A DNA stretch of 64,000 nucleotides from Hyaloperonospora brassicae (Eukaryota > Oomycota > Peronosporomycetes > Peronosporales > Peronosporaceae), in the NCBI GenBank assembly GCA_947650285.1, contig CANTFL010001467.1, forward strand, positions 310,001 through 374,000, read 5' to 3'. Under the pieces are notes generated by a model that made no database searches, was not told where the DNA came from, and saw nothing but the letters and a program-made list of their open reading frames with translations. How positions within the stretch are numbered: the stretch's first letter is position 1; the number at the start of each line of letters is the position of its first letter. Made by a program: the position numbers and the translations under genes. Shown piece by piece: positions 33,230 through 44,414 of this stretch.

Positions 33230-33905
33230 CCGTATGTGCTAACCATGAAGCAATGTTACGCATGGCTTTCACACAAATGCTCAAATACACGCTCTCAACC
33301 ACACACAAGATTGGGACACCGTAGATGTACATTTACACCTTACGCACATTTGCTGATCGCTTTGACATGCGAGCTTGCAAAGATTGTCTGCACGTATGAA
33401 TCTGTAGAAGCATCTCACTTGATCACAACGTTTTGACCGCATATCGCATATTCTCGTAGGTGATGTGTCTCATTGTTGCTCTGTGTGAGTCTGCGTAAGG
33501 TGACCGTCCAAGCTTTCCCGTAGCCAGTTTTATCGGTCTGTGCGCCTTTACGTTATACTCTCTGTGAACCACACAGAGACACACAGGCAGATAAACTGGC
33601 AACAGTGGAGCCTGGACAGTCACCTTACGTAAACTTACAGAAAGAAAGCGGCCATTGCAACGAGCCTTCTGGGTGCCCGGTCTAACGTCTACTGGAGGTT
33701 GCATTTGATAGCGCTCAACTTAATGGAGGACATGGAAATCAATTGATCTGCCTTTGTTTGTCATTGAAGTGCCCTTTCTCGCACCTATGTGCTCCTGCCA
33801 CCAAGAGAGGGAAAGAAGAAAGGAGGATTTGCGCTACCACATTACGACCCGACACGCAGCTGGTAATATGTATCACAGAAAGCCGCTGGTCGAATACACT
33901 GATGT
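33230..33905. repeat. Segmental duplication block, copy 2
   Basis: Second copy of 22820-23500, with the foldback element at about 33475-33650. The block is cut at GATGT by solo LTR E2. After that LTR, similarity to the first block is lost within about 20 bases. Confidence 0.9.
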
Positions 33906-34342
33906 TGTAACGGGGTAAGCCTTGTGTCCGTTCGACACAAGGTTGTGTTGAACCGACGTCACGTGCACGTGGCGATGTAGCGCAGCGGAAGCAAACTGAA
34001 CCCGAAAGCTCCGTCGAAGGGAAAAAGTAGATCTGTATTTTATATAGTTAAGCTTCTTAATAAAATATCTTTTGTCTTAATCGAACTATCTCAAACTACT
34101 ATCTCCTATGTGGGTTTCTTGCTCACCACCCATTGCGCGCGTCCAGCAGTAATTGGTGGTTTATCTGGTTGATGTAACTACATCAACCAAAAGTGGAGCA
34201 CCCAAGAATATTACTCGTAGAGGTAATGTTCCGACAACATCAACTCTTCTCGAATGATGTTGATTGAGTATTGTCTGAGTAGGTACTGCTCAAAAAATGA
34301 TACATTAGTATCAATTTTATGTATCGGTCTCACCCTGTTACA
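33906..34342 (-). repeat. Solo LTR E2, inverted relative to E1
   Basis: 437 bp, TGTAACGGGG to CCCTGTTACA, the reverse complement of the E1 family. Flanks GATGT (33901-33905) and GATGC (34343-34347) are a 5-base duplication with one change. It contains the perfect hairpin CCTTGTGTC/GACACAAGG. Confidence 0.82.
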
Positions 34343-37300
34343 GATGCACTTTTCAGAGGCAGAAGTCTCTACTGGTTGTTGTTGTGTGCCAATAATTGAA
34401 CTTTTTATAGACATTTGATAGGGCTTACCGGCGCTTGTCGACAGGCTCAAGGCGAAGGCGGTCAATGATAGGAGAACACGCGCTTCTCTCCGTCGCGTCC
34501 GCGGTAAGTGTGGGACCATAGCAAAGGCCTACATAATTATTAAGTCGGGTCAGGACAACGCATTGCGTCTGGGCAGCTAAACATGTACGATGCTGATCAT
34601 CATGAGGACAGAATAGTTGCAGGAAGGTACTAGTGTGTAAAGGGTGCACAGAGAATATATATGATTAAATTTGGAAATACTAGAACGCCGCAGTGCTCAG
34701 GGAAAAATACTTGCCCACTCACTGGACAAGAGAAATAGCGTACTGTCCACGCACACACCAATTAGTTTAGTTGTACGTGCGCCAGTAGGCAAGTCCATGG
34801 TCTGCTCGTGTATGAGAAGTGGGTTTTAGCTGATCGGTTACAGGATGATGGTGATGGACTGAACCCGTTTGAAAATCCAGTTGGTAGCTCCATGCCACGC
34901 TATGTCCGAAATCGATCTGGACGGATAAAAATGTCGTTATATACAGGGCAGCGTCTGTAGATCTTAGCGGAACACAGCCAACTTTTGTTGCGTGCTTGTA
35001 TTTCCTGCGGGCGAGGTCGAGAGAGAGCGTAGAAAAGTTTAAATTGCAATTTCAATGGCCGTTCTTTATGCATGTCATGCGTTGATGGAGCGCGACCCCC
35101 TATGATCACCAGTACCGATTAGTGACATCCACAGTCTACCTCCGTGACACCTTCCGAATCTTACAACTTGGCTTCTGACCTTTAAAAATCTTGCAGATAG
35201 GTACACGGTCCGTGTAATTAGCCTGTCTGTATTTTTGAGAGTTCAAATTGACTTTTAGAAATACTTATCACTCGTAAGATGTCTGTTGTGCGGAAACCAC
35301 CTCTGTCATCTACCATGACATGTACTTACTCCTACTGCGTTCCTCATTCTGCTGGCTCGATACTCCAGATGTCACGAGGGACACCCTTGAAAAGTCACGT
35401 GATAATAATTTTGACCATGTCCGGATTCAAAACGGTGTGCGCACTCTTGGCAGGATGGATGTCCTGCGCGTCTTTCGCGCTTCATCTGATTCAGGGGACA
35501 GTGGAAGCATGGATTGGAGGCCTGTTCCACTTAGATAGTCACATCGTGTCATCTTGACATACTCCCTGGACGCTTCCGTGGTAATTGACTTGCTCCATTT
35601 TTCGGGCCGAGCCCGTCGCACAATCTAGTACTGACGTGCCAGGCGCACCACGAGACGAAGAGTATTGTGGCCTAGAGCTTACCCTGAATAAACGACCGGT
35701 GCTATATATCAATTATGTTAAAATATATCTCTCCCGACAGGTCAACAAGGTTCTGAAGGTCAAGTGCAAGTGCAAGATCTAGTACATATAAGTACGACCT
35801 CACCTGATTGGCTACTAGTATGTCAAAATGACAGATGGGACGAAACAGACGGTCGCCATGTGACAAAGCAACACATAGGACCGAGAGATATAGCGTTCAT
35901 GTGACAGGATGTCGCTTTGGACGACGAGAGACGGAGATCATGTGTGACTTGTCATGGCCAAGTTCCAGCTTCCTTTATTCTGGTCATACATATCGTAGTG
36001 TTAAAGATTTTTATTCTTAGCACTCAATATACTTCACTTTTACTTCTCGTTACCTTTACACAAGTGCAACAACCGCCTTTCAAAAATAGATCATCACGTT
36101 CTAAGAAGAGTTCACTTTCTTTAAGTGGGCATCGCGCGCAGCGAATGGACAGTCGCGAGGAAAGGCAATTCATGAAGAGCGGAAACTAACGCAGGCACGG
36201 TAATGTCGATCTCCTTCGGGCATTCCCCGTGCCGCGAGATACCGGGTAATTGCTTCGCTTTCACGTCGGAAGCTGCATTGTCTCTCATAGCACACGTAGC
36301 AAAGAACAATAATCCTCCCTTTTGACATAAGCCCCACTTAGTAGGGAGTTCCCGTCCCCGGTAACGGAGACACGTGACTGGCGCTTCAGATACCTCCGTC
36401 TATGTCCATTGTCGCTCAAAGAGCGCAAATTGGGAAGTGAATAGAGATGATGATGGACACTTTGTGTACGCTCAAGCGTCTTGGTGACGTTTGATTACAA
36501 TTTTTTGTAACGGACACATAAAATGAAACCTCAGCAGTTGGTTATATGAAGAGGGAAACGACCCAGGCGACACCATTGTAGTGCTTTTACAACGAGTAGC
36601 TGAATGCATGTATAAGTTTTCTAAAAATAATATGCTTTCCAATTTACCTCCTGACTACAAGTTTTCTCCTCTGATACCGAACCTAGTTAGATAGCCTGTC
36701 TGATTCACAAAACACTCTTCACGTTTGCACCATCCAGGTGATATATATATGTAAAGGCAGACTCTCCATTACAGCTACTTATCACTATATCAGGCGTCGT
36801 GACTATAAGAACGCGAGAGGCATCGGCCTCGCCGACAAATCAGTGGCTTCTAAGACACAACGAATCGAGCATTCGATCACTTAACCTACTTAAAAACAAT
36901 AACAATACTCAGCGGCGTGGAGGTTCTACGCTTTACGGGACGATATAGAGGGGAATGCAGCTATCGTGACTCCGACTCCAATTTAGAAGCGGTACCCATT
37001 AAAACGGCGCTGTCGACCGGGTTAGCGGTTGAGACAAGAACTTGGGGAGTGGGTGGTACAAACTCCGGAGCAACTTATCCAAAATACTACTTAGGTCAAC
37101 AGGCATTGGGAGGCTTTGCTTGCGGGAGCCTCTAGCTGGTGGGAAGAGGACGAGTTTGTGATTTCGTATCACAACACCTTTCCGCAACGCCCACTGGGTG
37201 GTGGCGATATGCCATACATTGTTTTTAGGCCACGGGTAAGTAAAGTACGAAGCCATGGATACGCGATTGCAGCGGCGAAATGTTGGCGATCAGCAAGTAC

Positions 37301-37704
37301 TCCAAGCTCGATGACTGTCAGTTAATAGCGCTGGACATATCGCGCACAGGTCCGTCGGATTCTTTCATTTAGATACCCCGACGAATGACTCATCCTCGGC
37401 GCAATACAGCTGCGAAATACGGCGCTGGGAGACGGCCCTACTGCTTCATAGCCCGGGTTACCCATAGGACCTGAACTAAACACGTGCCAGCCGCTGGAAC
37501 TCCGGTAAGCACAACCTTTTAAGGCGTGCTATCACTGGAAACTTCGAGCACCCGGAATAATTGAGGGCCTATTAAAGGCCTGCGCATAAATCTTTTCACG
37601 GTCTGTGACGCTGCTTCAAGGTCACAATAGGCTACTATGGTTCGTAGAGGGGTCTCTTTCACAACTTGGCATTGGCGATTCTATCGAACGCCAGACAACA
37701 ATAT
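34343..37704. other. Gene-free interval
   Basis: No frame over 105 codons and none with a recognisable domain. Base composition is like the other intergenic parts. Probably old, decayed sequence. Confidence 0.5.
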
Positions 37705-38146
37705 TGTTACGAGTCACCGACGACTACGTACTGTTGAACCAGTACGGAGTTTACTATCACTGACTGTAGTGATATTCAGTGCCCAGCTAGGTGTAGAACT
37801 ACACAGAGGAAGGCAGAAAGACTGAGGTGAAAGACTCTAGTCGTAGGAAAAGTAAAACTGTTATTAATATAATCAAGTCCTATAACTCTTGTATCTCTGT
37901 TTGTCCTGACTTAATTATACTAATGTAACTAAATGTATGGTGACGTCTACTCACCACCCATTTCGCGCGTCTAGCAGCGATTGGTGGGTTGATATCATCG
38001 CGATATCAACCAATGAGTAGACCCTTCGGTCATCTTCAACAATATCATCATGCTCTGTGATATTAGCGAAAGAATATTCATCGTAATATTATTTATTGTC
38101 ATGTTATCCTTAATGACAATATCATGTAACGGGCTACTCCGTTACA
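37705..38146 (-). repeat. Ty3-B 3' LTR
   Basis: In element orientation it starts TGTAACGGAG and is preceded by the polypurine tract AAGGGAGGGG (38150-38159 on the plus strand as its complement). Its outer end at 37705 reads TGTTACGAGTC, changed from the right copy. Confidence 0.88.
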
Positions 38147-38274
38147 TCACCCCTCCCTTAATTGATAGTCACCGTGTGACTATTGAAACTTTTGTGGCCA
38201 CCCGTTGGATACAACGAGACGGGGAGTACTTGTTGGTCGATTTTATTCATTCTGGTTTGCCTTGCATAGTTAAC

Positions 38275-39009
38275 ATGTCTATGCAAGGTGGTACAAGGAC
38301 GACACAGTATGGTGCTGAGCCCGCCTGTGCGGGAGACGACTTGTCGTCTGCTGCTCGTTCTCAGCCTACAGCAGGTGTTGCTGCAGGCGAATGTGGTGTC
38401 GCATCTCATGCATACAGTGACCCCGTGTTAGGTATTAGCTACTCTGTCGAGTCAGATGTGTCTGACTCGGAAATTCCTTTGGAGGCATCGTGCTCACATG
38501 CGGTTCCTCGTTCATCAAGAGACCTGCCGAAATTATGGACTCGCGATATGCGTCACAGTCTGTTCGGCAGTGATGATAAGTATGGTAATGAGTATGATAA
38601 CTCATCACCGCGATCAACATGTGCGCAATCGCACGAGCGATTCGACGATGGTGCGAGCCGTCGTCATACTGATAACCGTGGTACCGGCATAGGTACCACT
38701 TCGAAGCGTGATGAGCTGAAGCCGTGGCGTTTGCCTGAAAAGCTCATCAATAGCTTGTCTCACGAGACAAGTCAACACCATCGAATACCCTTATTCGATG
38801 CGAGTGAGCTTCACGGCTTGAGACCAGCGCTAAGAGCTTTCGCGCTGAAGAAGACTTTGATCTCGATGCTTTCCTCGAGCATCGATGATACAATGGCAAC
38901 CAAAAGCGTGACAAGGCCTCACTTTTGGCGGCGTGGAACGCGTTCGTCCAAAATGTCAAGAATTGTGGACGAGAAGGCTGGCTTCAAATACTTAAAGCAG
39001 TACGCTTAA
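38275..39009 (+). CDS. Antisense accessory ORF of Ty3-B
   Basis: From ATG 38275 (MSMQGGTRTTQYG) 244 codons are open, antisense to the element and located between its 3' LTR and chromodomain, where the sense strand has no gene. Order: Ala/Ser-rich start, acidic stretch (SVESDVSDSE), HSLFGSDD, basic block KRDELKPWRLPEKLINSL, SHETSQHHRIPLFDASELHG. After about codon 190 an indel relative to Ty3-C changes the frame, so the end is not the native one. Between B and C, 40 aligned codons (38704-38823 against 48348-48467) differ at seven codons, four of them synonymous in this frame. No known domain. Confidence 0.5.
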   Translation: MSMQGGTRTTQYGAEPACAGDDLSSAARSQPTAGVAAGECGVASHAYSDPVLGISYSVESDVSDSEIPLEASCSHAVPRSSRDLPKLWTRDMRHSLFGSDDKYGNEYDNSSPRSTCAQSHERFDDGASRRHTDNRGTGIGTTSKRDELKPWRLPEKLINSLSHETSQHHRIPLFDASELHGLRPALRAFALKKTLISMLSSSIDDTMATKSVTRPHFWRRGTRSSKMSRIVDEKAGFKYLKQYA

Positions 39010-39245
39010 GTTTAAGAAGCAAACGCCAACCGGTGCAAGGTACCGGCTGCATCGTTTGTCGAGTGAGGCAGACATTCCTTGCCTCCCTTGGGGAGATCCT
39101 GGTGCGAGTTGTGTTGAAAACTCGCAACGTACACATAGGGATGTTTATTCCAAAAGTTCGACCTGGGGAAGGGCACACATCTCGGCTGATATGCGGGACG
39201 CGATTGCAAACTTGCAATCCGTCTACAAGCGCCAAAAGCGCGTGT

Positions 39246-39458
39246 TTACCGATGGGCCCTCGGACCTATCGGATGAGTCTCGTCATACCGGTGGACGAGA
39301 CCTTCAACGTCAGCCATCAGCTGGGATCGAGGTTCCCAGCTGTCATACGATGGTGGGTACCCACGCCAGCGGACAAGGTAACTTGTCCTCTCCCCATTCT
39401 TCACGCAGTGGCTCAAGGTACGCCCCACGTGAAAGCGCCGACGACCGTAAGAATCCAC
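39246..39458 (-). pseudogene. Ty3-B chromodomain
   Basis: FHVGRTLSHCVKNG, TSYLVRWRGYPPSYDSWEPR and LMADVEGLVHRYDE form a complete chromodomain core. It is separated from the integrase linker by a stop near 39465. Confidence 0.85.
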
Positions 39459-39464
39459 CAGTGG

Positions 39465-40232
39465 TTACGGTGGCGGTGGAAAGACAAGGTCCAGCTCAAT
39501 TGCCGGGACTGAAGGAGACTTTGGGTAACCATTGACGTTACCTGACCGAGTTTGGGGTGGTCGTCGATCACGAATACGATCGTCGGCACGACATGCTGGC
39601 GACCGTACGGCGCCTCCGTAATGGTAGGGAGAAAGACCGATCGGATTTCGTGCTCTTTCAACTCGAGAGCGAACGCGAGAAGTACCGTTTGCGCGACGAG
39701 CTAGAGGCGGCTCGTCGTGAGACCGCGTCGCTGAAGGACCAACTTGAGTGTTTGGTCCGTGATCACAAGAATCTGTTGAGAATTCTTGAGCGTGCCGGCT
39801 GTCTCCGTTCTCGCAAGAGGTATCGTACTGATAGTACGGACGGAGACGACCAACATAAATTGTAGAACGCGTGCGTATCCTGCAAGGAAACTCATTCGTG
39901 TATGCATTGCCCTTGCGGTGCAACACACGAAATGGCCCAATGTATTTCGGCAGTAGTTTACTACTGCCGACATTAGTGACTACAAGTCTAGGTAAGTTTA
40001 CCGTAGACAGTAGTACTAGGTTGTTAACTTTAAATGAAAGAACATTTGCTTTTCCATTCTTGTCTGCGCTCCGTTTCTGGCGGTCCACCAAATTTGCGAT
40101 GGGGTCCTGAGCAAAACGGACTACCGCCTCTTGAGTCAGCAGGAAGTTCTCTGCTGGCTCGTTGTTGTGTTTTTCAGTGCGCTTCGTGAGCACTGCTAAG
40201 AGATTGCTCTCTTCTTCAGCGAGGTTTTCCAC
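39465..40232 (-). pseudogene. Ty3-B integrase C-terminal domain and linker
   Basis: KVNNLVLLSTVNLP, LPKYIGPFRVLHRKGNAY and TIYVGRLRPYYQYD are integrase C-terminal boxes; a Ser/Arg/Pro-rich linker runs to the stop. This part is open for 255 codons. Confidence 0.85.
39536..39865 (+). CDS. Antisense coiled-coil open frame in Ty3-B
   Basis: Open from 39536; first ATG 39593. It encodes a charged helix (QLESEREKYRLRDELEAARR, RETASLKDQLECL, KNLLRILERAGCLRSRKR). The residues differ widely from the A and C versions but the helix, the heptads and the ending (NLL/M..LERAG/GGCL followed by basic residues) are kept. It is antisense to the integrase linker. Confidence 0.42.
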   Translation, partial: RYLTEFGVVVDHEYDRRHDMLATVRRLRNGREKDRSDFVLFQLESEREKYRLRDELEAARRETASLKDQLECLVRDHKNLLRILERAGCLRSRKRYRTDSTDGDDQHKL

Positions 40233-40333
40233 TTCCTCGATGGAATAATCGTTGACGATGCTGAATATCCCAGCATCGTCACCATTGTCTAAAGTAGCAG
40301 CAGCGTCATTGCTACTGCTAAGATCAACTTCTT

Positions 40334-41505
40334 CTATGTCGACATAATCGACGTCGACATCAAACTTATCGGCATGTGCGATGATACTTGATGAGCAAGA
40401 GCCAAAACGGTTTTTGCTCGAGCGAGTTCCTCCCCCCCAAACCCAGAGTCGCTCTGTATAAGGGCGAGAATAAGTGGGTGCCGTAAGCCATTTACGTAGA
40501 ATGGTTTATGCGTTGTTGACGCATGCACGAAATTGCTGATGGCAAATTCGACTATCGGCAAGAACTCACTCCAACTTGAAAAGGAGTGGACGTATCCTCG
40601 AAGAATTTCTTTGTGGACACGGTTTGCACGTTCCGTCTGACCATCTGTTTCAGATGATCAGAGGTTGACATCTTCAACCGTGTTCCCAGTGTGCGGAACA
40701 CGGATTGCCAAAACGCCGCCGTGAATCGAGAATCACGGTCGGATACGAGTTCACGGGGTAAATCGTGGAGTCGAAACGCAGTGTCGATGAAGGCACGCGC
40801 ACAGCCGTGGGCTTTGATCGATTCTTGGGTTGCAGCAATATATACCATCATGCTGAAACGATCCATAAACACAAGTATACCATTTTTCTTGTGAGAGTCT
40901 TCGGGAAACCCAAAGACAAAGTCCATGGAAACGGACTCCCAAAACTCTGCCGGGACCGGCAGATGTTACATTAGAGCACAGGAAGAAGGGCTAAGCTTCA
41001 CTCGTTGACAGACTTCGCAAGAACGAATGTACTTGTGCACAAACTCATACTGGCAGGGCCAGTAATAGTTACGACTTACCGTAAGGTGGGTCTTTTCCCT
41101 ACTACGATGACCGCATGAGGACGCACCTTGACATTCGAACATGATCCGTAAACGCAAATCATCATGATCGGAAACGACGACACGAGATGTGTCGTCGGCA
41201 ACTGCTGTGTAGTACAGGAGGCCATTGTGAGTCGTATACCGATCCAACGAGGAACGGTATAGAGCCAGTAAATCCGACAAGGATTTCCGGGATGGGCTCG
41301 CAAGGTGACCCATCAAACGACGTAGAATCATATCCCCTTCGTATGCCTTCGTCACGTCATCGAGTAAAGACGATGACGGCACACTGACTAAAAGTGCTGC
41401 AACAGTGGGCAAGGCCTCACTGTTGGCGCGTGTTGTCGGCTCGAAATCGGGTCGACGTGATAGCGCATCAGCGACGACGTTTAGTCGTCCTGGCATATAC
41501 TCCAC
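40334..41505 (-). pseudogene. Ty3-B integrase N-terminal and core domains
   Basis: CQGASSCGHRSREKTHLTVS and SCEVCQRVK give the HHCC zinc domain, MDFVFGFPEDSHKKN and LVSDRDSRFTAAFWQSV the core. Frameshifts at about 40960 and 40560 split it; the DHPETDGQTE box is damaged. Confidence 0.85.
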
Positions 41506-41811
41506 GGAGAAGTTGTACTCCGCGAATTAAGACATCCACCACTCCATTCGTTGCGAGAGGTGTGGACTGTTTACGGCCGTGCGTAGTGACGCATGGTCCG
41601 TATAGACAATAAACGGTCTATCACCGAGGAGATATTCGCGGAAGTTGGCTAGTGCGTACTTCATGTCAAGTTGTTCCTTATCATGCACTGGATAATTGCG
41701 TGTAGCTGGTTGCAGATGACGCGATTGATAGCAGATGACGCGCTCTGCTCCATCTGCGTCGAACTGCATTAATACACAGCCGGTAGCAAAATCGCTGGAG
41801 TCACAGACCAC
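41506..41811 (-). pseudogene. Ty3-B RNase H
   Basis: MVCDSSDFATGCVLMQ, HDKEQLDMKYALANF and FIVYTDHASLRTAVNS; the frame breaks at a stop near 41527 before the tether. Confidence 0.82.
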
Positions 41812-41812
41812 A

Positions 41813-42890
41813 TTAAAAGGTCTGTCCTGATCTGCAACTCGGTAAGATGCGTGCTTTCATCAAGCTTTCCTTGATGCTTTCAAAGGAACGCTGGCACTCA
41901 GCGTTCCATGACCACTTGACATTTTTCTTGAGCAAGCAAGAAAGATGAACAGTCATCTCGGTGCAATCGCGCGAGTACTCGTGTAGGTACGCCGCAAGAC
42001 CAAGGAACTTCCGAAGTCCCTTGACATCAACTGGCACTGGCCAGGTTCGGTGATCGCCTTGATCTTTTCGGGATCAAGGCGTACGCCGTGTTTACCCACG
42101 ATGCACCCAAGAAGTGGTATTTCGCTAGCCTCGAATCTACACTTCTTGAGTTTGCGTACAACTTATGCTTGCGCATAAGTTGAAGGACCTGACTAACGTG
42201 AGTTCTATGAACTTCAACGTCCGTCTTTCCGTCCATAGCCTGACTATGGACGAACACATCGTCGAAGTAACTCGGTGCGAAATCACGCACCGGTCTCAAC
42301 AGATGTGTTGCACATCTGTTGAATGTTGCAGGGGCATTGCTCAGCCCCTGTGGCATCACTAGCCACTCCCACAGCATCCCGCTGGGGATGCTCACTGCCG
42401 TGTAACGGGATGTCCCGTTCACGCATCAGGATCTGATAGAATCCGTCCATCAGATCCATGGACGAAAAGATGGTACTCTTTGACATATCATCTATGATTA
42501 CGTCCTTCCTCGGTATCGGCGTCTGAGCCGGTACCGTTGCAGCATTCAATTTGTTGAATGCGTGCACTATCCGCCATCCTCATGTGGCTTTCCGCACACA
42601 GAAGGTCGGAGAGCTGTGAGGGGATGTTGATACCCTCACATGGCCCGCTGCTAAGCGATCGGTAAAGAACTTGTCGATCGATAGCACCTGTTCACGAGGC
42701 AGTGGCTACTTCTTCATGACACAGTACTTCAAGCCCGGCTTAAGGTCGATCTCGTGTCGAGTGCCTTTGCCCTTCGACATCCCCTCACAGCTCTCCGACC
42801 TTCTGTGTGCGAAAAGCCACATGAGGATGGCGGGAATTGCACGCATTCAACAAGTTGAATGCTGCAACGGTACCGGCTCAGAAGCCGATA
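41813..42890 (-). pseudogene. Ty3-B reverse transcriptase, disturbed by an inverted duplication
   Basis: FSSMDLMDGFYQILM, WLVMPQGLSNAPATF and SYFDDVFVHS (YFDD intact) are present in shifted frames. Plus-strand 42781-42890 is an inverted copy of 42511-42620 and interrupts the upstream part of RT. Confidence 0.85.
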
Positions 42891-43951
42891 ACTCGCATGG
42901 CACGAATTTAGGTAATACATCCTTGAATTTTATTAAATCCTTAAACGAAGGATTTGCCTGGAGAGACTTCCAGGATTGAGACGTGTAACGATCAATTATA
43001 GTCTTCTCATCGAGGACACTTTCGTCCATCGATGAGCTGCTGAGAACTTTCTCGGTCTCAGTAAACACCGTTGCCGATTGAATATCGGTCACATACTCGT
43101 CCTCTGTGACGAGTATGCAGATCTGCTTGAATTCGCCACTGCGCAGATCACGCAAGAACCGTTTCGGTTCTACTGTCGGCAATTGAGTTATCTCCGAAGT
43201 TAGTTTCGGAGGCACAACTAGATCAAGCGTATAAGCGCCTACGCTTGATCCATCATTGACCAAAAAATATACTGTATCGATAAATTTCTGGGAAGTCACA
43301 TCCACAGGGTCCAGAAAAGCTTTCTCTACAACGTATTGATCATCCACATTGGGTTCTTGTACAGTCGTGCTAACGACCGTGCCACGAGTGAGGCCATTGC
43401 ACTCGCTCGTAGTACACCCACATGAATGTGGGCGTTTCAAAATATTCTTCAGATCGTCATCTGAGGAACAAGTAGTAAGTATCGTAACTGATCAATTCTG
43501 CCAGCTCACTCTTGGCACGTATCTCCTGAGCCAAGGTAGTGCTAGGATGACATCAAACTTGTCATCCAGGTCGAGTACGATGAAGTCATCATCGCACTGT
43601 TCGCTTTTTAACGTGTAGTGGATTCCGACTAAACGTTCATTCACAGTGATCTATGCGTCTGTCACTAGGCGCACGTCATTCTCGTTGAAGGGATGTCCCG
43701 CTCCACGAAGTTTGAACTTCCTGCCTCTAGCGACTTGAGAAGAACAAAACGTTTCGACGCCCCACAGTCAACTAGGGCACAAATTGATAAGTCCTTTGTC
43801 ACTTTCAATATCAAGGTTATAAGAGACACCTCAGCACCAAGTCCAGAGACACACAGGGACTGCATGTCGGGCGTAACCTTTGTCAAGGGATTTGCAAATT
43901 ATCTTGATGTTGCTGGATCAGTAGGGCGCTCCGCTCCTACTGACCCCGACC
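42891..43951 (-). pseudogene. Ty3-B protease and linker
   Basis: LVDCGASKRFVLLKS is the active-site box (DCG as in A and C). The second box is split by shifts around 43440-43620. Confidence 0.78.
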
Positions 43952-43958
43952 ATTTTTT
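43952..43958 (-). promoter_or_regulatory. Slippery heptamer of the Ty3-B frameshift signal
   Basis: In element orientation A AAA AAT, followed by an 8-bp hairpin (TCAGTAGG/CCTACTGA) that has lost its closing pair compared with Ty3-A. Confidence 0.6.
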
Positions 43959-44414
43959 GATGGTTTGTCTCGCTGTTGCGGCTTTGCAACAGCATCGGAC
44001 CCTCGCCCTCCAGTTCTTCTTACTAATGGACGGTTTATGCGCTCAACACCGCGAGGTCCTGAGCGGTGGATACTGCATTCATATGCGTAGTGTCCCAGTT
44101 TATGCCAGCGATGGCATCACACCGATCGCTTATCATTCGCAGGGAGAGGTTTCATGCCCTCAACATTACAGATGTATAATGGCTTTGGACCTCCGACCGC
44201 TGATCGTCTCTGCGGACGAAAGGGGGTCAGCGTTGTGTGAGCCTGTCTCACACTAAAGTCTTCCTGATCCGCAGCAAAAGTTGGTTCGGAGAGCGTCTTT
44301 AGCTCTCCGCGGAACAGGTGATCCCAGACTGAACCATCGGACAGCCCTTAATTGAATATTGTTATCAACACAAATTCACTCACAGGGTTTACTATCATGC
44401 AGCTTGCAAGGTAG

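Noticed and set aside
36700..37700. Further effector or transposon gene right before Ty3-B
   Set aside because: Frames there are short and have no signal peptide, motif or domain.
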